Assembly: GCF_018122655.1 (NCBI RefSeq)
Contig: NZ_JAGRQC010000004.1
Span: forward strand, 310,001-374,000
Direction: 5' to 3'
DNA: 64,000 nucleotides
Source of the DNA: Stakelama marina
GTDB lineage: Bacteria; Pseudomonadota; Alphaproteobacteria; Sphingomonadales; Sphingomonadaceae
Notes under the pieces: generated by a model
What the model saw: only the letters and a program-made list of their open reading frames with translations
What the model was told of the DNA's origin: nothing
Database searches by the model: none
Program-made: the position numbers and the translations under genes
Shown here: in pieces, positions 26,951 to 35,043 of the stretch
How the letters are laid out: each line of letters starts with the position of its first letter
Numbering within the stretch: the stretch's first letter is position 1

Positions 26951-27339
26951 TGAAGACGCGAATGAAGATTTTGACCGCTTTCGCCGCCGCAGGCGTCGTC
27001 CTGGGCAGCGCAGGCATCGCCCAGGCGCAGCGTTCGCCCGAATATGCCGCGGCGCGCAAGGCGGGGACGGTGGGCGAACGGCCCGACGGCTATCTGGGCA
27101 TTGTCGGATCGGCCACACCCGAGCTGCGCAAGCTGGTCAACGACATCAATATCCAGCGCCGCGCGGTCTATACGCAGGCGGCGCAGGCGCAGAACACGAC
27201 GCTTGAACAGGCGGCGTTCGTCGGCGGCTGCAAGGCCATCCAGCGCACCTCTCCCGGTGAGAAATACATGACCCCGTCGGGCCAGTGGACGACGCGCGGA
27301 TCGGGGGCGCCGCAGCTCGATTCGAGCTGCCCCAACTGA
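26950..27339 (+). CDS. ydbL: YdbL-family (DUF1318) periplasmic protein
   Basis: This 129-aa exported protein has signal peptide MKTRMKILTAFAAAGVVLGS with cleavage near AQAQ. The mature domain shows GERPDGYLGIVGSATPELRKLVNDIN and RRAVYTQAAQAQNTTLEQAA, typical of DUF1318/YdbL. In E. coli YdbL acts as a chaperone that regulates the YdbH-YnbE complex. Here it adds a C-terminal extension with two cysteines (GGCKAIQRTSPGEKYMTPSG...SSC) that could form a disulfide. It closes the three-gene operon. Confidence 0.88.
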   Translation: MKTRMKILTAFAAAGVVLGSAGIAQAQRSPEYAAARKAGTVGERPDGYLGIVGSATPELRKLVNDINIQRRAVYTQAAQAQNTTLEQAAFVGGCKAIQRTSPGEKYMTPSGQWTTRGSGAPQLDSSCPN

Positions 27340-27344
27340 TCCGA

Positions 27345-27386
27345 TGTGTCCCGGCGCCGCTTTCCGTAGCGGCACGCCGGGACACA
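27345..27386. other. Strong hairpin between ydbL and the ATP synthase operon
   Basis: TGTGTCCCGGCG at 27345-27356 pairs perfectly with CGCCGGGACACA at 27375-27386, and an inner CGCT/AGCG stem sits in the loop. There is no T-tract, so a classic intrinsic terminator is not assured; it may still protect the 3' end of the ydbHL message or act as a Rho-linked stop. Confidence 0.6.
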
Positions 27387-27511
27387 CCACCCGAAGGTTG
27401 ACTCGCCCGCGCGCGCTTCCTAAACGATCCAGGCATCGAGGGCGCGGCCCGCGATGAATGCTGTCGCCGCCCCTTGGAGCGGCGGCATTTTCATATCAGG
27501 ATTACAAAGCG

Positions 27512-27826
27512 TTGGCAGACGACCGCCAGAACGGAACTGACGATCTCGAAAAGCGCATCGCCGATGCCAAGGCGAAGCATGCGCACAGTTCGGGTGCGCT
27601 GCACGCCGCCGAAGGGCGGGCGGAGACGCGCGGCTGGGCCGTGGGAATCGAGTTTGTCGGCGCGGTCATCGTCGGCGCTGTCATCGGACTTCTGCTCGAC
27701 AAGTGGCTCAACACGGCACCGTGGCTGATGATCGTGTTTCTCGCACTGGGTTTTGCTGCCGGACTGCGCCGCGCCATGGCGACGTCGAAGCAGTTCGACA
27801 CCGATTTCACCAACGACGAACAATAG
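27512..27826 (+). CDS. atpI: ATP synthase subunit I (AtpI)
   Basis: AtpI assists assembly of the c-ring in the Fo sector. The protein has a charged N-terminus (ADDRQNGTDDLEKRIADAKA) and two transmembrane helices (GIEFVGAVIVGAVIGLLLDK; WLMIVFLALGFAAGLRRAM), typical of the alphaproteobacterial AtpI/AtpZ type. I place the start at TTG 27512, giving MADDRQNG as in related species, with AGGA upstream; an ATG at 27458 would add 18 atypical residues. It heads the Fo operon. Confidence 0.8.
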   Translation: MADDRQNGTDDLEKRIADAKAKHAHSSGALHAAEGRAETRGWAVGIEFVGAVIVGAVIGLLLDKWLNTAPWLMIVFLALGFAAGLRRAMATSKQFDTDFTNDEQ

Positions 27827-27840
27827 GGCCATAAAGACCC

Positions 27841-28596
27841 ATGTCCGCCAACAACCCGATGGAACAGTTCGCGATCAAGACGCTGCATCCGCTCAGCGTC
27901 TCCGGTTACGACGTGTCGTTCACCAATTCCGCGCTGTGGATGCTGATCGCGCTGGGCGTGGTCGCGGTGTTCATGGTCGTCGGCACCATCAAGCCGCAGC
28001 TCGTTCCGGGCCGCTGGCAGGCCGCGCTCGAATATGTCTATGACTTCGTCGTCGGCGTGGTCGATGAAAATGTCGGGCCGAAGGGCAAGACCTACGTCCC
28101 GCTGATCTTCTCGATCTTCGTGTTCGTGCTGGCCTGCAACCTGCTCGGCCTCATTCCGTGGGTCGGCTCGTTCACGCCGACCAGCCATATCGCCGTCACG
28201 CTGGCGCTCGCGCTCATCGTGTTCTCGATCGTCGTGATCGTCGGCCTGGTGAAGCACGGTCTGCACTTCTTCACCTTCTTCTGGCCCAAGGGCATGGCGT
28301 GGCCGCTCGCGCTGTTCATCATGCCGATCGAGGTGGTGAGCTTCCTGGTGCGCCCGTTCACGCTCGCCATCCGGCTGTTCGCCAACATGACCGCCGGCCA
28401 CGTGCTGCTGAAGGTGTTCGGCACCTTCGTCGTGTCGCTGGGTTCGTTCGGCGCGCTGCCCTATGTCTTTGGCGCGGTGCCGCTGGCGGTCAACGTCGCG
28501 CTGTCCGCGCTCGAGCTTCTGATCGCGCTGATCCAGGCCTATGTGTTCGCGCTTCTGGCGTCGATCTATCTGAACGACGCGATCAACCTTCACTAA
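27841..28596 (+). CDS. atpB: ATP synthase Fo subunit a
   Basis: This 251-aa integral membrane protein forms the proton half-channels beside the c-ring. The essential Arg is in helix LAIRLFANMTAGHVLLKVF, and the later helix ALELLIALIQAYVFALLASI with its polar Glu/Gln is intact. The N-terminus MSANNPMEQFAIKTLHPLSV is periplasmic. It lies 14 bp after atpI, within the atpI-B-E-F'-F operon, separate from the F1 genes, as is usual in Alphaproteobacteria. Confidence 0.97.
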   Translation: MSANNPMEQFAIKTLHPLSVSGYDVSFTNSALWMLIALGVVAVFMVVGTIKPQLVPGRWQAALEYVYDFVVGVVDENVGPKGKTYVPLIFSIFVFVLACNLLGLIPWVGSFTPTSHIAVTLALALIVFSIVVIVGLVKHGLHFFTFFWPKGMAWPLALFIMPIEVVSFLVRPFTLAIRLFANMTAGHVLLKVFGTFVVSLGSFGALPYVFGAVPLAVNVALSALELLIALIQAYVFALLASIYLNDAINLH

Positions 28597-28632
28597 TCCA
28601 AGCAACCTACTTTTACGAAAAGGGTATCGAAA

Positions 28633-28860
28633 ATGGACGCAGAAGCAGCAAAATATATCGGCGCCGGCCTTGCGGCGATGGGTGCGGGTCTCGCCGGCAT
28701 CGGCGTGGGCTACATCTTCGGTTCGCACGTCCTCGGCGCGTTCCGCAATCCCGATGCCGAGCCGCGCATCGCCGGCCGCCTGTTCCTGGGCTTCGCCGTG
28801 GTCGAGGCGCTCGGCCTGATCGCCGCGGTTGTCGCGCTCTACCTCGCCTTCGCGGGCTGA
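28633..28860 (+). CDS. atpE: ATP synthase Fo subunit c
   Basis: A 75-aa hairpin of two helices that oligomerises into the proton-driven rotor. Helix 1 has the Gly-rich packing motif AGLAAMGAGLAGIGVGYIFG, the loop has the conserved RNP (AFRNPDAEP), and helix 2 carries the proton-binding Glu in AVVEALGLIAAVVALYLAF. AAGGG precedes the ATG. The sodium-binding pattern is not seen, so it should be proton-coupled. Confidence 0.97.
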   Translation: MDAEAAKYIGAGLAAMGAGLAGIGVGYIFGSHVLGAFRNPDAEPRIAGRLFLGFAVVEALGLIAAVVALYLAFAG

Positions 28861-28893
28861 GCAGAGACACGAGAACGGCCGAAGGTCTGACCC

Positions 28894-29376
28894 ATGCCTC
28901 AGTTTGAACCGGCAAATTTCCTCCCCCAGATGGTGTGGCTCGTCGTCGCATTCGCGATCCTGTATTTCGGGATCGTGAAGACGACGCTGCCGCGGCTTGG
29001 GCGGACGATCGATGCCCGCGAAAATCAGATCATGGGCGACCTCGACACCGCCGGGAATGCCAAGGCAGAGGCCGACCGCATCCAGGCGGAATATGAAGCC
29101 GGCGTCGCGTCCGCGCAGGAGCAGGCGCGCGCCCGGCTGGCCGATGCCCGCAGCGAGGCGGCCAAGGCGATCGAAGCGAAGCTCGCCGAGACCAATGCCG
29201 AGCTGAACAAGAAGATGGATGCCGCCGAGGCCTCGCTGGAAGAAGCGCGAGCCAAGGCGGTGGGCGAGATCGAGGCGGTCGCCGCCGAGGCAGCCGCCGC
29301 CATCGTGGAAAAGCTGACCGGCACCCGCCCGGACGAGGCCGAGGCCAGTTCCGCGGCGCGCGCGGCGCTGGCTTGA
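28894..29376 (+). CDS. atpF2: ATP synthase Fo subunit b'
   Basis: A 160-aa stator protein: an N-terminal membrane helix (MVWLVVAFAILYFGIVKTTL) and a long charged coiled coil. Its opening MPQFEPANFLPQMVWLVVAF and LPRLGRTIDARENQIMGDLD are typical of the divergent b' copy of alphaproteobacteria and cyanobacteria. It pairs with the b subunit encoded 7 bp downstream to form the heterodimeric peripheral stalk. Confidence 0.93.
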   Translation: MPQFEPANFLPQMVWLVVAFAILYFGIVKTTLPRLGRTIDARENQIMGDLDTAGNAKAEADRIQAEYEAGVASAQEQARARLADARSEAAKAIEAKLAETNAELNKKMDAAEASLEEARAKAVGEIEAVAAEAAAAIVEKLTGTRPDEAEASSAARAALA

Positions 29377-29383
29377 GGACGTT

Positions 29384-29950
29384 ATGACCGTCGATACCGG
29401 ACATGTTGTCGCGACCACCGAAGCCAACGGGGCGGTGGAGCATGGCGAGCACGGCCCCACGCTGCTCGGCCTGAGCGCCGAGGGCTGGGTCTATGTCGGC
29501 ATCACGATCTTCCTGATCCTGGCCGCGACCGTCTTCAAGATGCCGAAGATGCTGGTGAATGCGCTCGACGCGAAGATCGCGGAGGCGAAGAGCCAGCTCG
29601 ATGAGGCGCGGGGCATCCGTGCCGAGGCCGAAGCGCTGCTCGCCGAGGCGAAGAAGCGCCACGCCGCGAGCGCGGGCGACGCCGAGGCGATCGTCGCGCA
29701 CGCGCAGGAAGAGGCCAAGGCGATGCTCGCCAAGGCCGAAAAGGACGCCGCTGAACTGACCGCGCGCCGCGCCAAGATGGCCGAGGACAAGATCGAGGCA
29801 TCCGAGCGTCAGGCGATTGCCGATGTTCGCGCCAAGGCGGTCGAGGCGGCCACCGCCGCTGCCGGGCGGATCATTGCCGAAAAGCACGGACGCGCCGCCG
29901 ACAAGGTGCTGGTCGACCGCACCATCGCGGGTCTGAACCGCGTCAATTGA
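29384..29950 (+). CDS. atpF: ATP synthase Fo subunit b
   Basis: A 188-aa stator subunit. After a polar N-terminal stretch comes one membrane helix (VYVGITIFLILAATVFKM), then an Ala/Glu/Lys-rich coiled coil to the C-terminus (AAGRIIAEKHGRAADKVLVD) that contacts the delta subunit. A longer N-terminal tail than in E. coli (about 25 residues before the helix) is usual in this order. It ends the Fo operon. Confidence 0.95.
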   Translation: MTVDTGHVVATTEANGAVEHGEHGPTLLGLSAEGWVYVGITIFLILAATVFKMPKMLVNALDAKIAEAKSQLDEARGIRAEAEALLAEAKKRHAASAGDAEAIVAHAQEEAKAMLAKAEKDAAELTARRAKMAEDKIEASERQAIADVRAKAVEAATAAAGRIIAEKHGRAADKVLVDRTIAGLNRVN

Positions 29951-30055
29951 TCCCGGTGGGCGGCGATCCGCTGCCCATCCCTTCGCGCGCCGCCTCTTTA
30001 CGGGTTTCCGGCGGCGGCGCGATTCCCATGACGAGCCCGTGTCGGGAGCCTATCC

Positions 30056-30376
30056 ATGGCATGGACGATCCTCTTCATCGCGGTATTTACCGAAATCTGC
30101 TGGGCGCTCAGCCTGAAATGGGCGGCGATGCAGGCGACGTGGCAGGCGTCGTCGGTGCCGATCCTGTTGTCGTTTCTGAACATGGGACTGCTCGCGCTCG
30201 CCATGCGCGGAATCCCCGCCGGTACCGCCTATGCGGTGTGGACCGGGCTGGGTGCCGTCGGCGTGATTATCGGCGGCGTGATCGTCTTTGGTGACAAGGT
30301 CGGCACCATTCAGGCGGTCTTCATGGCGGTGACCGTAATCGGCGTGGTCGGCACCAAATTGTTCGCGCAGGGGTGA
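30056..30376 (+). CDS. SMR-family exporter, Gdx/SugE type
   Basis: A 106-aa four-helix small multidrug resistance protein that works as a dual-topology dimer. The coupling Glu13 lies in FTEICWALSLKW. The PAGTAYAVWTGLGAVG stretch marks the Gdx/SugE branch, whose members export guanidinium or small quaternary amines, rather than the EmrE branch. GGGAG precedes the ATG. I looked for a guanidine riboswitch upstream and found no convincing match. Confidence 0.85.
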   Translation: MAWTILFIAVFTEICWALSLKWAAMQATWQASSVPILLSFLNMGLLALAMRGIPAGTAYAVWTGLGAVGVIIGGVIVFGDKVGTIQAVFMAVTVIGVVGTKLFAQG

Positions 30377-30462
30377 ACCTTTTGCCCCCGCGCCGCGCTT
30401 TGTGCCGGTGCACGATCGCGCCAGCCGTCGAAGGGCGCGAACGCGAAAAGGAGACGCGAACC

Positions 30463-31017
30463 ATGAAGGCCTTCATCACCGCTTCGCTGCTGGCAGCGCT
30501 CGCTACGCCCGCCGCGGCGCAAACCGTCTCCGACACCGCAAAGGCGCCGCGTGCTCCGTTGGAACTGGATCTCGACCGTCCTGCGGAGGCAGCGGATACG
30601 CCAGCGGCCGACAGCGATGTCCAGGCCGACGCCAAGACCGAAGGCGAGGCCGAGGCGAGCACGAGCGCATCCGATCCCGCGGCGAGCGCGGTCAACGACA
30701 TGCTCGCAGCCGACGAACAGGATGCAGCGGTCGAAAAGGCCGCGAGCGACAAGCTGGCATCTGCCTATTCGATCGACACGCCGATCATGCTGCTGGTCGC
30801 CGACAAGCGCGCCAGGGCAGTGCTCGACAAGGACATGCCCGGCCTCAGCACCGACGAGAATTACGACAAGTTCAAGACGCTTAGCCTGCGCCAGCTCCAA
30901 CCCAAGACCGGCGGCCAGCTGACCGACGAGCTGTTGCTGAAGGTCCAGACCGATCTAAAGGCAATCGGGGCCAAGCAGGGCGACGACACCGCAACGGCTG
31001 GCGGCGAGGGTCGCTGA
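30463..31017 (+). CDS. Secreted hypothetical protein
   Basis: The protein is 184 aa. It has a cleavable signal (MKAFITASLLAALATPAAAQ) and a long acidic, Ala-rich, probably disordered section (PAEAADTPAADSDVQADAKT). A compact C-terminal part follows, with SIDTPIMLLVADKRARAVLD and MPGLSTDENYDKFKTLSLRQ. Similar C-terminal segments occur in sphingomonad periplasmic proteins of unknown function. AAGGAG precedes ATG 30463; an in-frame ATG at 30373 is less likely. Confidence 0.65.
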   Translation: MKAFITASLLAALATPAAAQTVSDTAKAPRAPLELDLDRPAEAADTPAADSDVQADAKTEGEAEASTSASDPAASAVNDMLAADEQDAAVEKAASDKLASAYSIDTPIMLLVADKRARAVLDKDMPGLSTDENYDKFKTLSLRQLQPKTGGQLTDELLLKVQTDLKAIGAKQGDDTATAGGEGR

Positions 31018-31036
31018 ACCCCCGCCGCACAGGTTC

Positions 31037-32785
31037 CTAGGAGCCGGTTCGCTGGTCCGTTTCGGTTTCGCCGTCGATCTGCGGCGTCTGGTCATTGTCG
31101 CCCGAACCATCATCGTTCGCGCTATCGCTTTCGGGCGCGGTATGCACGGAAGTGCCAGCCGGTCCTTCGACCATGTTTGCCAGCGAGCTGCCGTCGAGAC
31201 CGAGTTCCTTCATCAGCCCGTCGAGCACCGGCGCCTGGGCGCGATAAGCCAGAGCCGCTGCGACGGCATCGCTGGCGAGGTTGCCGCTGCCGGAAGCACC
31301 CCCGATGCCGCCAGCCGCGACGCCGTTTCCTGACTGCCGCGTAAGCCCGTCGACCTGCACGATCTTGATCGAGTCGATCGCCTCCATCGGCTTGGCGGAT
31401 TCGCGCACCAGTTCCGGAAGTACCTTGAGAAGCGCCAGCTTGGTCTGAAGCGAGATCTGCCCGTCGGACAGAATGTTGGCCGCTTCGTTGACCGCGCGCT
31501 GGCCTGCTGCTTCGACCTCGAAGCGGACACGGTCTGCCTCGGCGCGCAATTTGGCCGATTCGGCTTCGCCTTCCGCTTCCAGCTTGGCGGCTTCTGCGCG
31601 GTTGGTTGCGGCATCGCGCTCCGCCTCCGCCTCGACCCGGACTCGGATCGCCTCGCGCTCGGCCGCCTTCGATGCCTCGATCAGTTCGATGCGCTTTTCA
31701 CGGTCGGCGATCTCGGTGTCACGCGCCGTAGTCACGGCTTCTTCGGCGGCGACTGCCTTGGCGCGCGCGTCATCGGCTTCGGCGCGCGCCTGGCTTTCCT
31801 CGCGGCTTTTGTTCTGGATCGCGATCTGCTGTTCCTGCCTGGCGATTTCGAGCGCCTTGGCCTGTTTGATCCGTGCTTCCTCGACCTGGCGGTCTGCCTC
31901 GATCTGACGGCCGTCGATCTCGCGCTTCGCCTCGATGCGTGCGGATTCGGCTTCCTGATTGCGGATAGCCTGCTGGCGGGCGACTTCGGCGGCCTGTTCG
32001 GCGCGCCTTACCTCTACCTCGCGCTCCTGATCGAGGCGTGCGAATTCATTGTCGCGCGAGATGTCGAACGACATCTTGTCGGCCTCGAGATTCTTGGTCT
32101 CGATCTGGACGCGCGTGTCCTGTTCGATGTCGTTGCGCAGCTTCTTGCGCGCCTCGATCTGCTCGGTCAGCTTGGTCAGACCTTCGGCGTCGAAGGCGTT
32201 GTTGGCGTTGAAATGTTCGATCGAGGTCTGGTCGAGCCCGGTCAGCGAAACCGATTCGAGTTCGAGACCGTTCATCGACAGGTCGTTCGACGACACCTGC
32301 TGCACCTTCTGGACGAATTCGGCGCGCTGTTCGTGCAGTTCGTTCATCGTCATGCCCGCCGCGACCGAGCGCAGCGCATCGACAAACTTGCCCTCGACAA
32401 GGTCTTTCAACGCCTCCGGGTTCATCGTTCGCTGGCCGAGCGTTTGTGCCGCCATCGCGATCGAGCCCGCGTCAGGGCGCACGCGGACGTAGAATTCGGC
32501 CTTCACGTCGATGCGCAAGCGGTCGAGCGTGATGAGCGCGTCGGTATTCTTGCGCTCCACCGCCAACCGGACGGTGTTCATGTTGACCGGCATCGTTTCG
32601 TGAAGCACCGGCAGAACGAGCGCGCCGCCGTTCATCACCACGCGTTCTCCGCCGAAGCCGGTACGGACGAACCCGACCTCCTTCGTGGCGCGGCGATAGA
32701 GCCTGGTGATCGTGATCGCGAAAATCACCAGGACAAGGAATATCGCCCCCGCCCAGATCGCGATATCAACTACACTCCCGAACAT
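31037..32785 (-). CDS. Flotillin-family membrane scaffold protein (YqiK-like)
   Basis: A 582-aa protein: N-terminal membrane helix (IWAGAIFLVLVIFAITI), a PHB/SPFH domain at about residues 40-200 (FGGERVVMNGGALVLPVLHE; LRIDVKAEFYVRVRPDAGSI), a very long Glu/Ala/Arg coiled coil of some 250 residues, then a Gly-rich flexible tail ending DQRTGS. Flotillins organise membrane microdomains. The upstream gene, 23 bp away on the same strand, encodes its usual YqiJ/NfeD-like partner. Confidence 0.93.
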   Translation of the reverse strand: MFGSVVDIAIWAGAIFLVLVIFAITITRLYRRATKEVGFVRTGFGGERVVMNGGALVLPVLHETMPVNMNTVRLAVERKNTDALITLDRLRIDVKAEFYVRVRPDAGSIAMAAQTLGQRTMNPEALKDLVEGKFVDALRSVAAGMTMNELHEQRAEFVQKVQQVSSNDLSMNGLELESVSLTGLDQTSIEHFNANNAFDAEGLTKLTEQIEARKKLRNDIEQDTRVQIETKNLEADKMSFDISRDNEFARLDQEREVEVRRAEQAAEVARQQAIRNQEAESARIEAKREIDGRQIEADRQVEEARIKQAKALEIARQEQQIAIQNKSREESQARAEADDARAKAVAAEEAVTTARDTEIADREKRIELIEASKAAEREAIRVRVEAEAERDAATNRAEAAKLEAEGEAESAKLRAEADRVRFEVEAAGQRAVNEAANILSDGQISLQTKLALLKVLPELVRESAKPMEAIDSIKIVQVDGLTRQSGNGVAAGGIGGASGSGNLASDAVAAALAYRAQAPVLDGLMKELGLDGSSLANMVEGPAGTSVHTAPESDSANDDGSGDNDQTPQIDGETETDQRTGS

Positions 32786-32808
32786 TTATTGCTCCCCGTT
32801 TCTGCGAA

Positions 32809-33447
32809 TTATCGTGTCGTAAAAGGGTTGTCGTCGAGCGCGACGGCGAAGAATGTCTCCCCGTCGCGGCGGACCATCAGAACCTGCGCCTCCTCCGCCA
32901 GAACGGCGTCGCGATCATGCGGTTCGACCATGACGTGATGCGGTTGCCCGTATCGATCGACGACGCGCGCGCGTGCCGCGGAACCCGCAGTCGCGCGGCC
33001 GATGACGATGACGCCGCGCCGACCGATCAGCGTGTCGAGGCCGACCGCGGTCGTTTCGTCGTGCGGCATGACCCGCGAAAGCGGACGGGCCAGGATTCCG
33101 GTCAGGGGCACTGCCGGAACGAGCGCGAGCAGCGCAGCGGGCAGCGGTGAGAAAGGGGCACCCGCGAGATGCGTCGCCACAGCCTGTATTCCGCTACCCA
33201 GCGCTGCGAACAGGAACAGGAGCAGCGCGAGCCACATCATCAGCGGCAATCGCCCAAGACCCAGCAACGTCAACATGCCGTCGGGAATGCTGCCGCTTTC
33301 GGGCATGTCGGCGCCCATATCGACATCGATATCGGTGTCGGCACCACCAAGCATATCGCCGAGCCCGATGAGCTGGCTGAGCGCGAGCATCAGCATCAGC
33401 GCAAGCGCTACCGCAAAGGGCAGGTTTGCCGGATCGAGCATGTTCAT
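32809..33447 (-). CDS. YqiJ-family OB-fold membrane protein (NfeD-like)
   Basis: A 212-aa protein: about three transmembrane segments (FAVALALMLMLALSQLIGLG; LPLMMWLALLLFLFAALGSG; LPAALLALVPAVPLTGILA) and a C-terminal OB-fold (GRRGVIVIGRATAGSAARARVVDRYGQPHHVMVEP). YqiJ proteins pair with YqiK-type flotillins, and this gene sits directly upstream of one. The acidic loop DTDIDVDMGADMPESG between helices is noticeable. Start ATG 33447 or the second ATG two codons on are both possible. Confidence 0.85.
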   Translation of the reverse strand: MNMLDPANLPFAVALALMLMLALSQLIGLGDMLGGADTDIDVDMGADMPESGSIPDGMLTLLGLGRLPLMMWLALLLFLFAALGSGIQAVATHLAGAPFSPLPAALLALVPAVPLTGILARPLSRVMPHDETTAVGLDTLIGRRGVIVIGRATAGSAARARVVDRYGQPHHVMVEPHDRDAVLAEEAQVLMVRRDGETFFAVALDDNPFTTR

Positions 33448-33626
33448 CTCGGCTCAGGCCGCCTGGCGAAATTGTTGAAATACGGCCCAAACACGAATCA
33501 CCCCCCGGAACATTTGTTAGCGTGGATTCTTCGCCTGCGGGGAAAAATCGGGTTCGTATCGCCGGTAATTTCCGGACGCCGACGGCGCATCCCGTTTCGG
33601 CCTTATCAGCGCGCTTCCGATCGGGC

Positions 33627-34994
33627 ATGATCGGGGCGATGCTGCGGGCTTTGCTTCTTTTTCTGGCGCTGGTGACGGGCGCGTCCGGTGCTTCTGCGCA
33701 ATTGTTGCAGAATCAGGCCGCCTCTGCGCCGCCGCAGGCGACATCGACGATCGAGGCGAAACCGGCGGGGCAGCAGGACGCGGCGATTGCCGAGCGTATT
33801 CGCGGAATCTTTTCGCAGATCGATGCGCTGACCGGTGTCACGGTACAGGCGTCGCAGGGCGTGGTGACGCTGAGCGGCACGGTGCCGACCGCGGCCGATG
33901 TCCAGAAGGCCGAGGCGATTGCCGGGCGCGTTTCGGGGGTCGTGACCGTCCAGAACCAGCTTTCGCGCAACCTTGCGGTGAACCAGAATATCTCGCCCGT
34001 GCTGGGCCAGCTCCGCGACGATCTGCGCGGGCTGGTGCGCGCGCTGCCGCTGATCGGCGTGGCACTGGCGATCGCGGTGCTGATCGCGCTGCTGGGGTAT
34101 CTTATCGCCGCGCGGGAGCGGTTCTGGCGCTGGGTGACGCCCAACAGCTTTCTTGCCGAACTGGTCCAGACATCGATCCGGTTCGTTTTCGTCATCCTGG
34201 GGCTGGTCGCGGCGCTAGAGCTGCTCGGCGCGACGGCGCTGCTGGGCGCGGTTCTGGGCGGGGCGGGGGTGATCGGTATCGCGCTTGGGTTTGCCGTGCG
34301 CGATACGGTCGACAATTATGTCTCCAGTCTGATGCTGAGCTTGCGTCAGCCGTTTCGCGCCAACGATCATGTCGTGATCGAGGGAAGCGAGGGGCGCGTG
34401 GTGCGGCTGACGTCGCGCGCGACGGTGCTGATGACGCTCGACGGAAATCACCTTCGCATTCCCAACAGCGTCGTCTTCAAGGCGGTGATCCTGAACTATA
34501 CGCGCAACCCCGAACGGCGCTTTCAGTTCGATCTGGGGGTCGATGCCGATGACAATCCGGTCGATGGCATGGCGGTAGGGCTGAAGGCGCTGCGCGACAT
34601 CGACTTCGTCCTCGACGAACCCAAGGCGAGCGCGATCATCCAGGATGTCGGCGATTCGAATATCGTGCTGCGTTTCTATGGATGGGTGGATCAGACGCGC
34701 ACCGATTTCTTCAAGGGGCGCAGCGTCGCCATCCAGACGGTGAAATCGGCACTGGAAGACGCCGGATTCGCGCTGCCCGAGCCGATTTATCGCCTGCGCT
34801 TCGATGAAGGCGCGCCACTGCCGCTGAAGGGCGTCGAGGGCGCGGGCGGGACGAAACCGGCGCCTGTAAAGGCGGAGACTGGTGCCGAAGCGCAGGACAC
34901 CGCGCCCGAAGCGCATATCGAAAAGCTGGTCGCCGAAGAACGCGCCGAAGGCCCCGAGGACGATCTGCTCGACAACAAGCGCCCGATCGAGTGA
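33627..34994 (+). CDS. Mechanosensitive (MscS-like) channel with BON domain
   Basis: About 455 aa. A signal peptide (MIGAMLRALLLFLALVTGAS) leads to a periplasmic BON domain (ALTGVTVQASQGVVTLSGTV, EAIAGRVSGVVTVQNQL). Three helices follow, the last being the Gly/Ala-rich MscS pore helix (GAVLGGAGVIGIALGFAVRD), then the beta domain (PFRANDHVVIEGSEGRVVRL; GNHLRIPNSVVFKAVILNYT) and an acidic tail. The channel should open under membrane tension; BON domains tend to bind phospholipid. Start could also be ATG 33639. Confidence 0.88.
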   Translation: MIGAMLRALLLFLALVTGASGASAQLLQNQAASAPPQATSTIEAKPAGQQDAAIAERIRGIFSQIDALTGVTVQASQGVVTLSGTVPTAADVQKAEAIAGRVSGVVTVQNQLSRNLAVNQNISPVLGQLRDDLRGLVRALPLIGVALAIAVLIALLGYLIAARERFWRWVTPNSFLAELVQTSIRFVFVILGLVAALELLGATALLGAVLGGAGVIGIALGFAVRDTVDNYVSSLMLSLRQPFRANDHVVIEGSEGRVVRLTSRATVLMTLDGNHLRIPNSVVFKAVILNYTRNPERRFQFDLGVDADDNPVDGMAVGLKALRDIDFVLDEPKASAIIQDVGDSNIVLRFYGWVDQTRTDFFKGRSVAIQTVKSALEDAGFALPEPIYRLRFDEGAPLPLKGVEGAGGTKPAPVKAETGAEAQDTAPEAHIEKLVAEERAEGPEDDLLDNKRPIE

Positions 34995-35043
34995 CCGAAT
35001 CCGCCCGCGTGACTGCGCCGCAATTCTTCCTACATTGACCGCC

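Noticed and set aside
29951-30055. Possible guanidine riboswitch before the SMR exporter
   Set aside because: ACGG and ACGA tetranucleotides occur, but neither sits in a loop closed by a stem, and the CTGGTCCGAGAG core of the ykkC class is absent. A covariance-model search would settle it.
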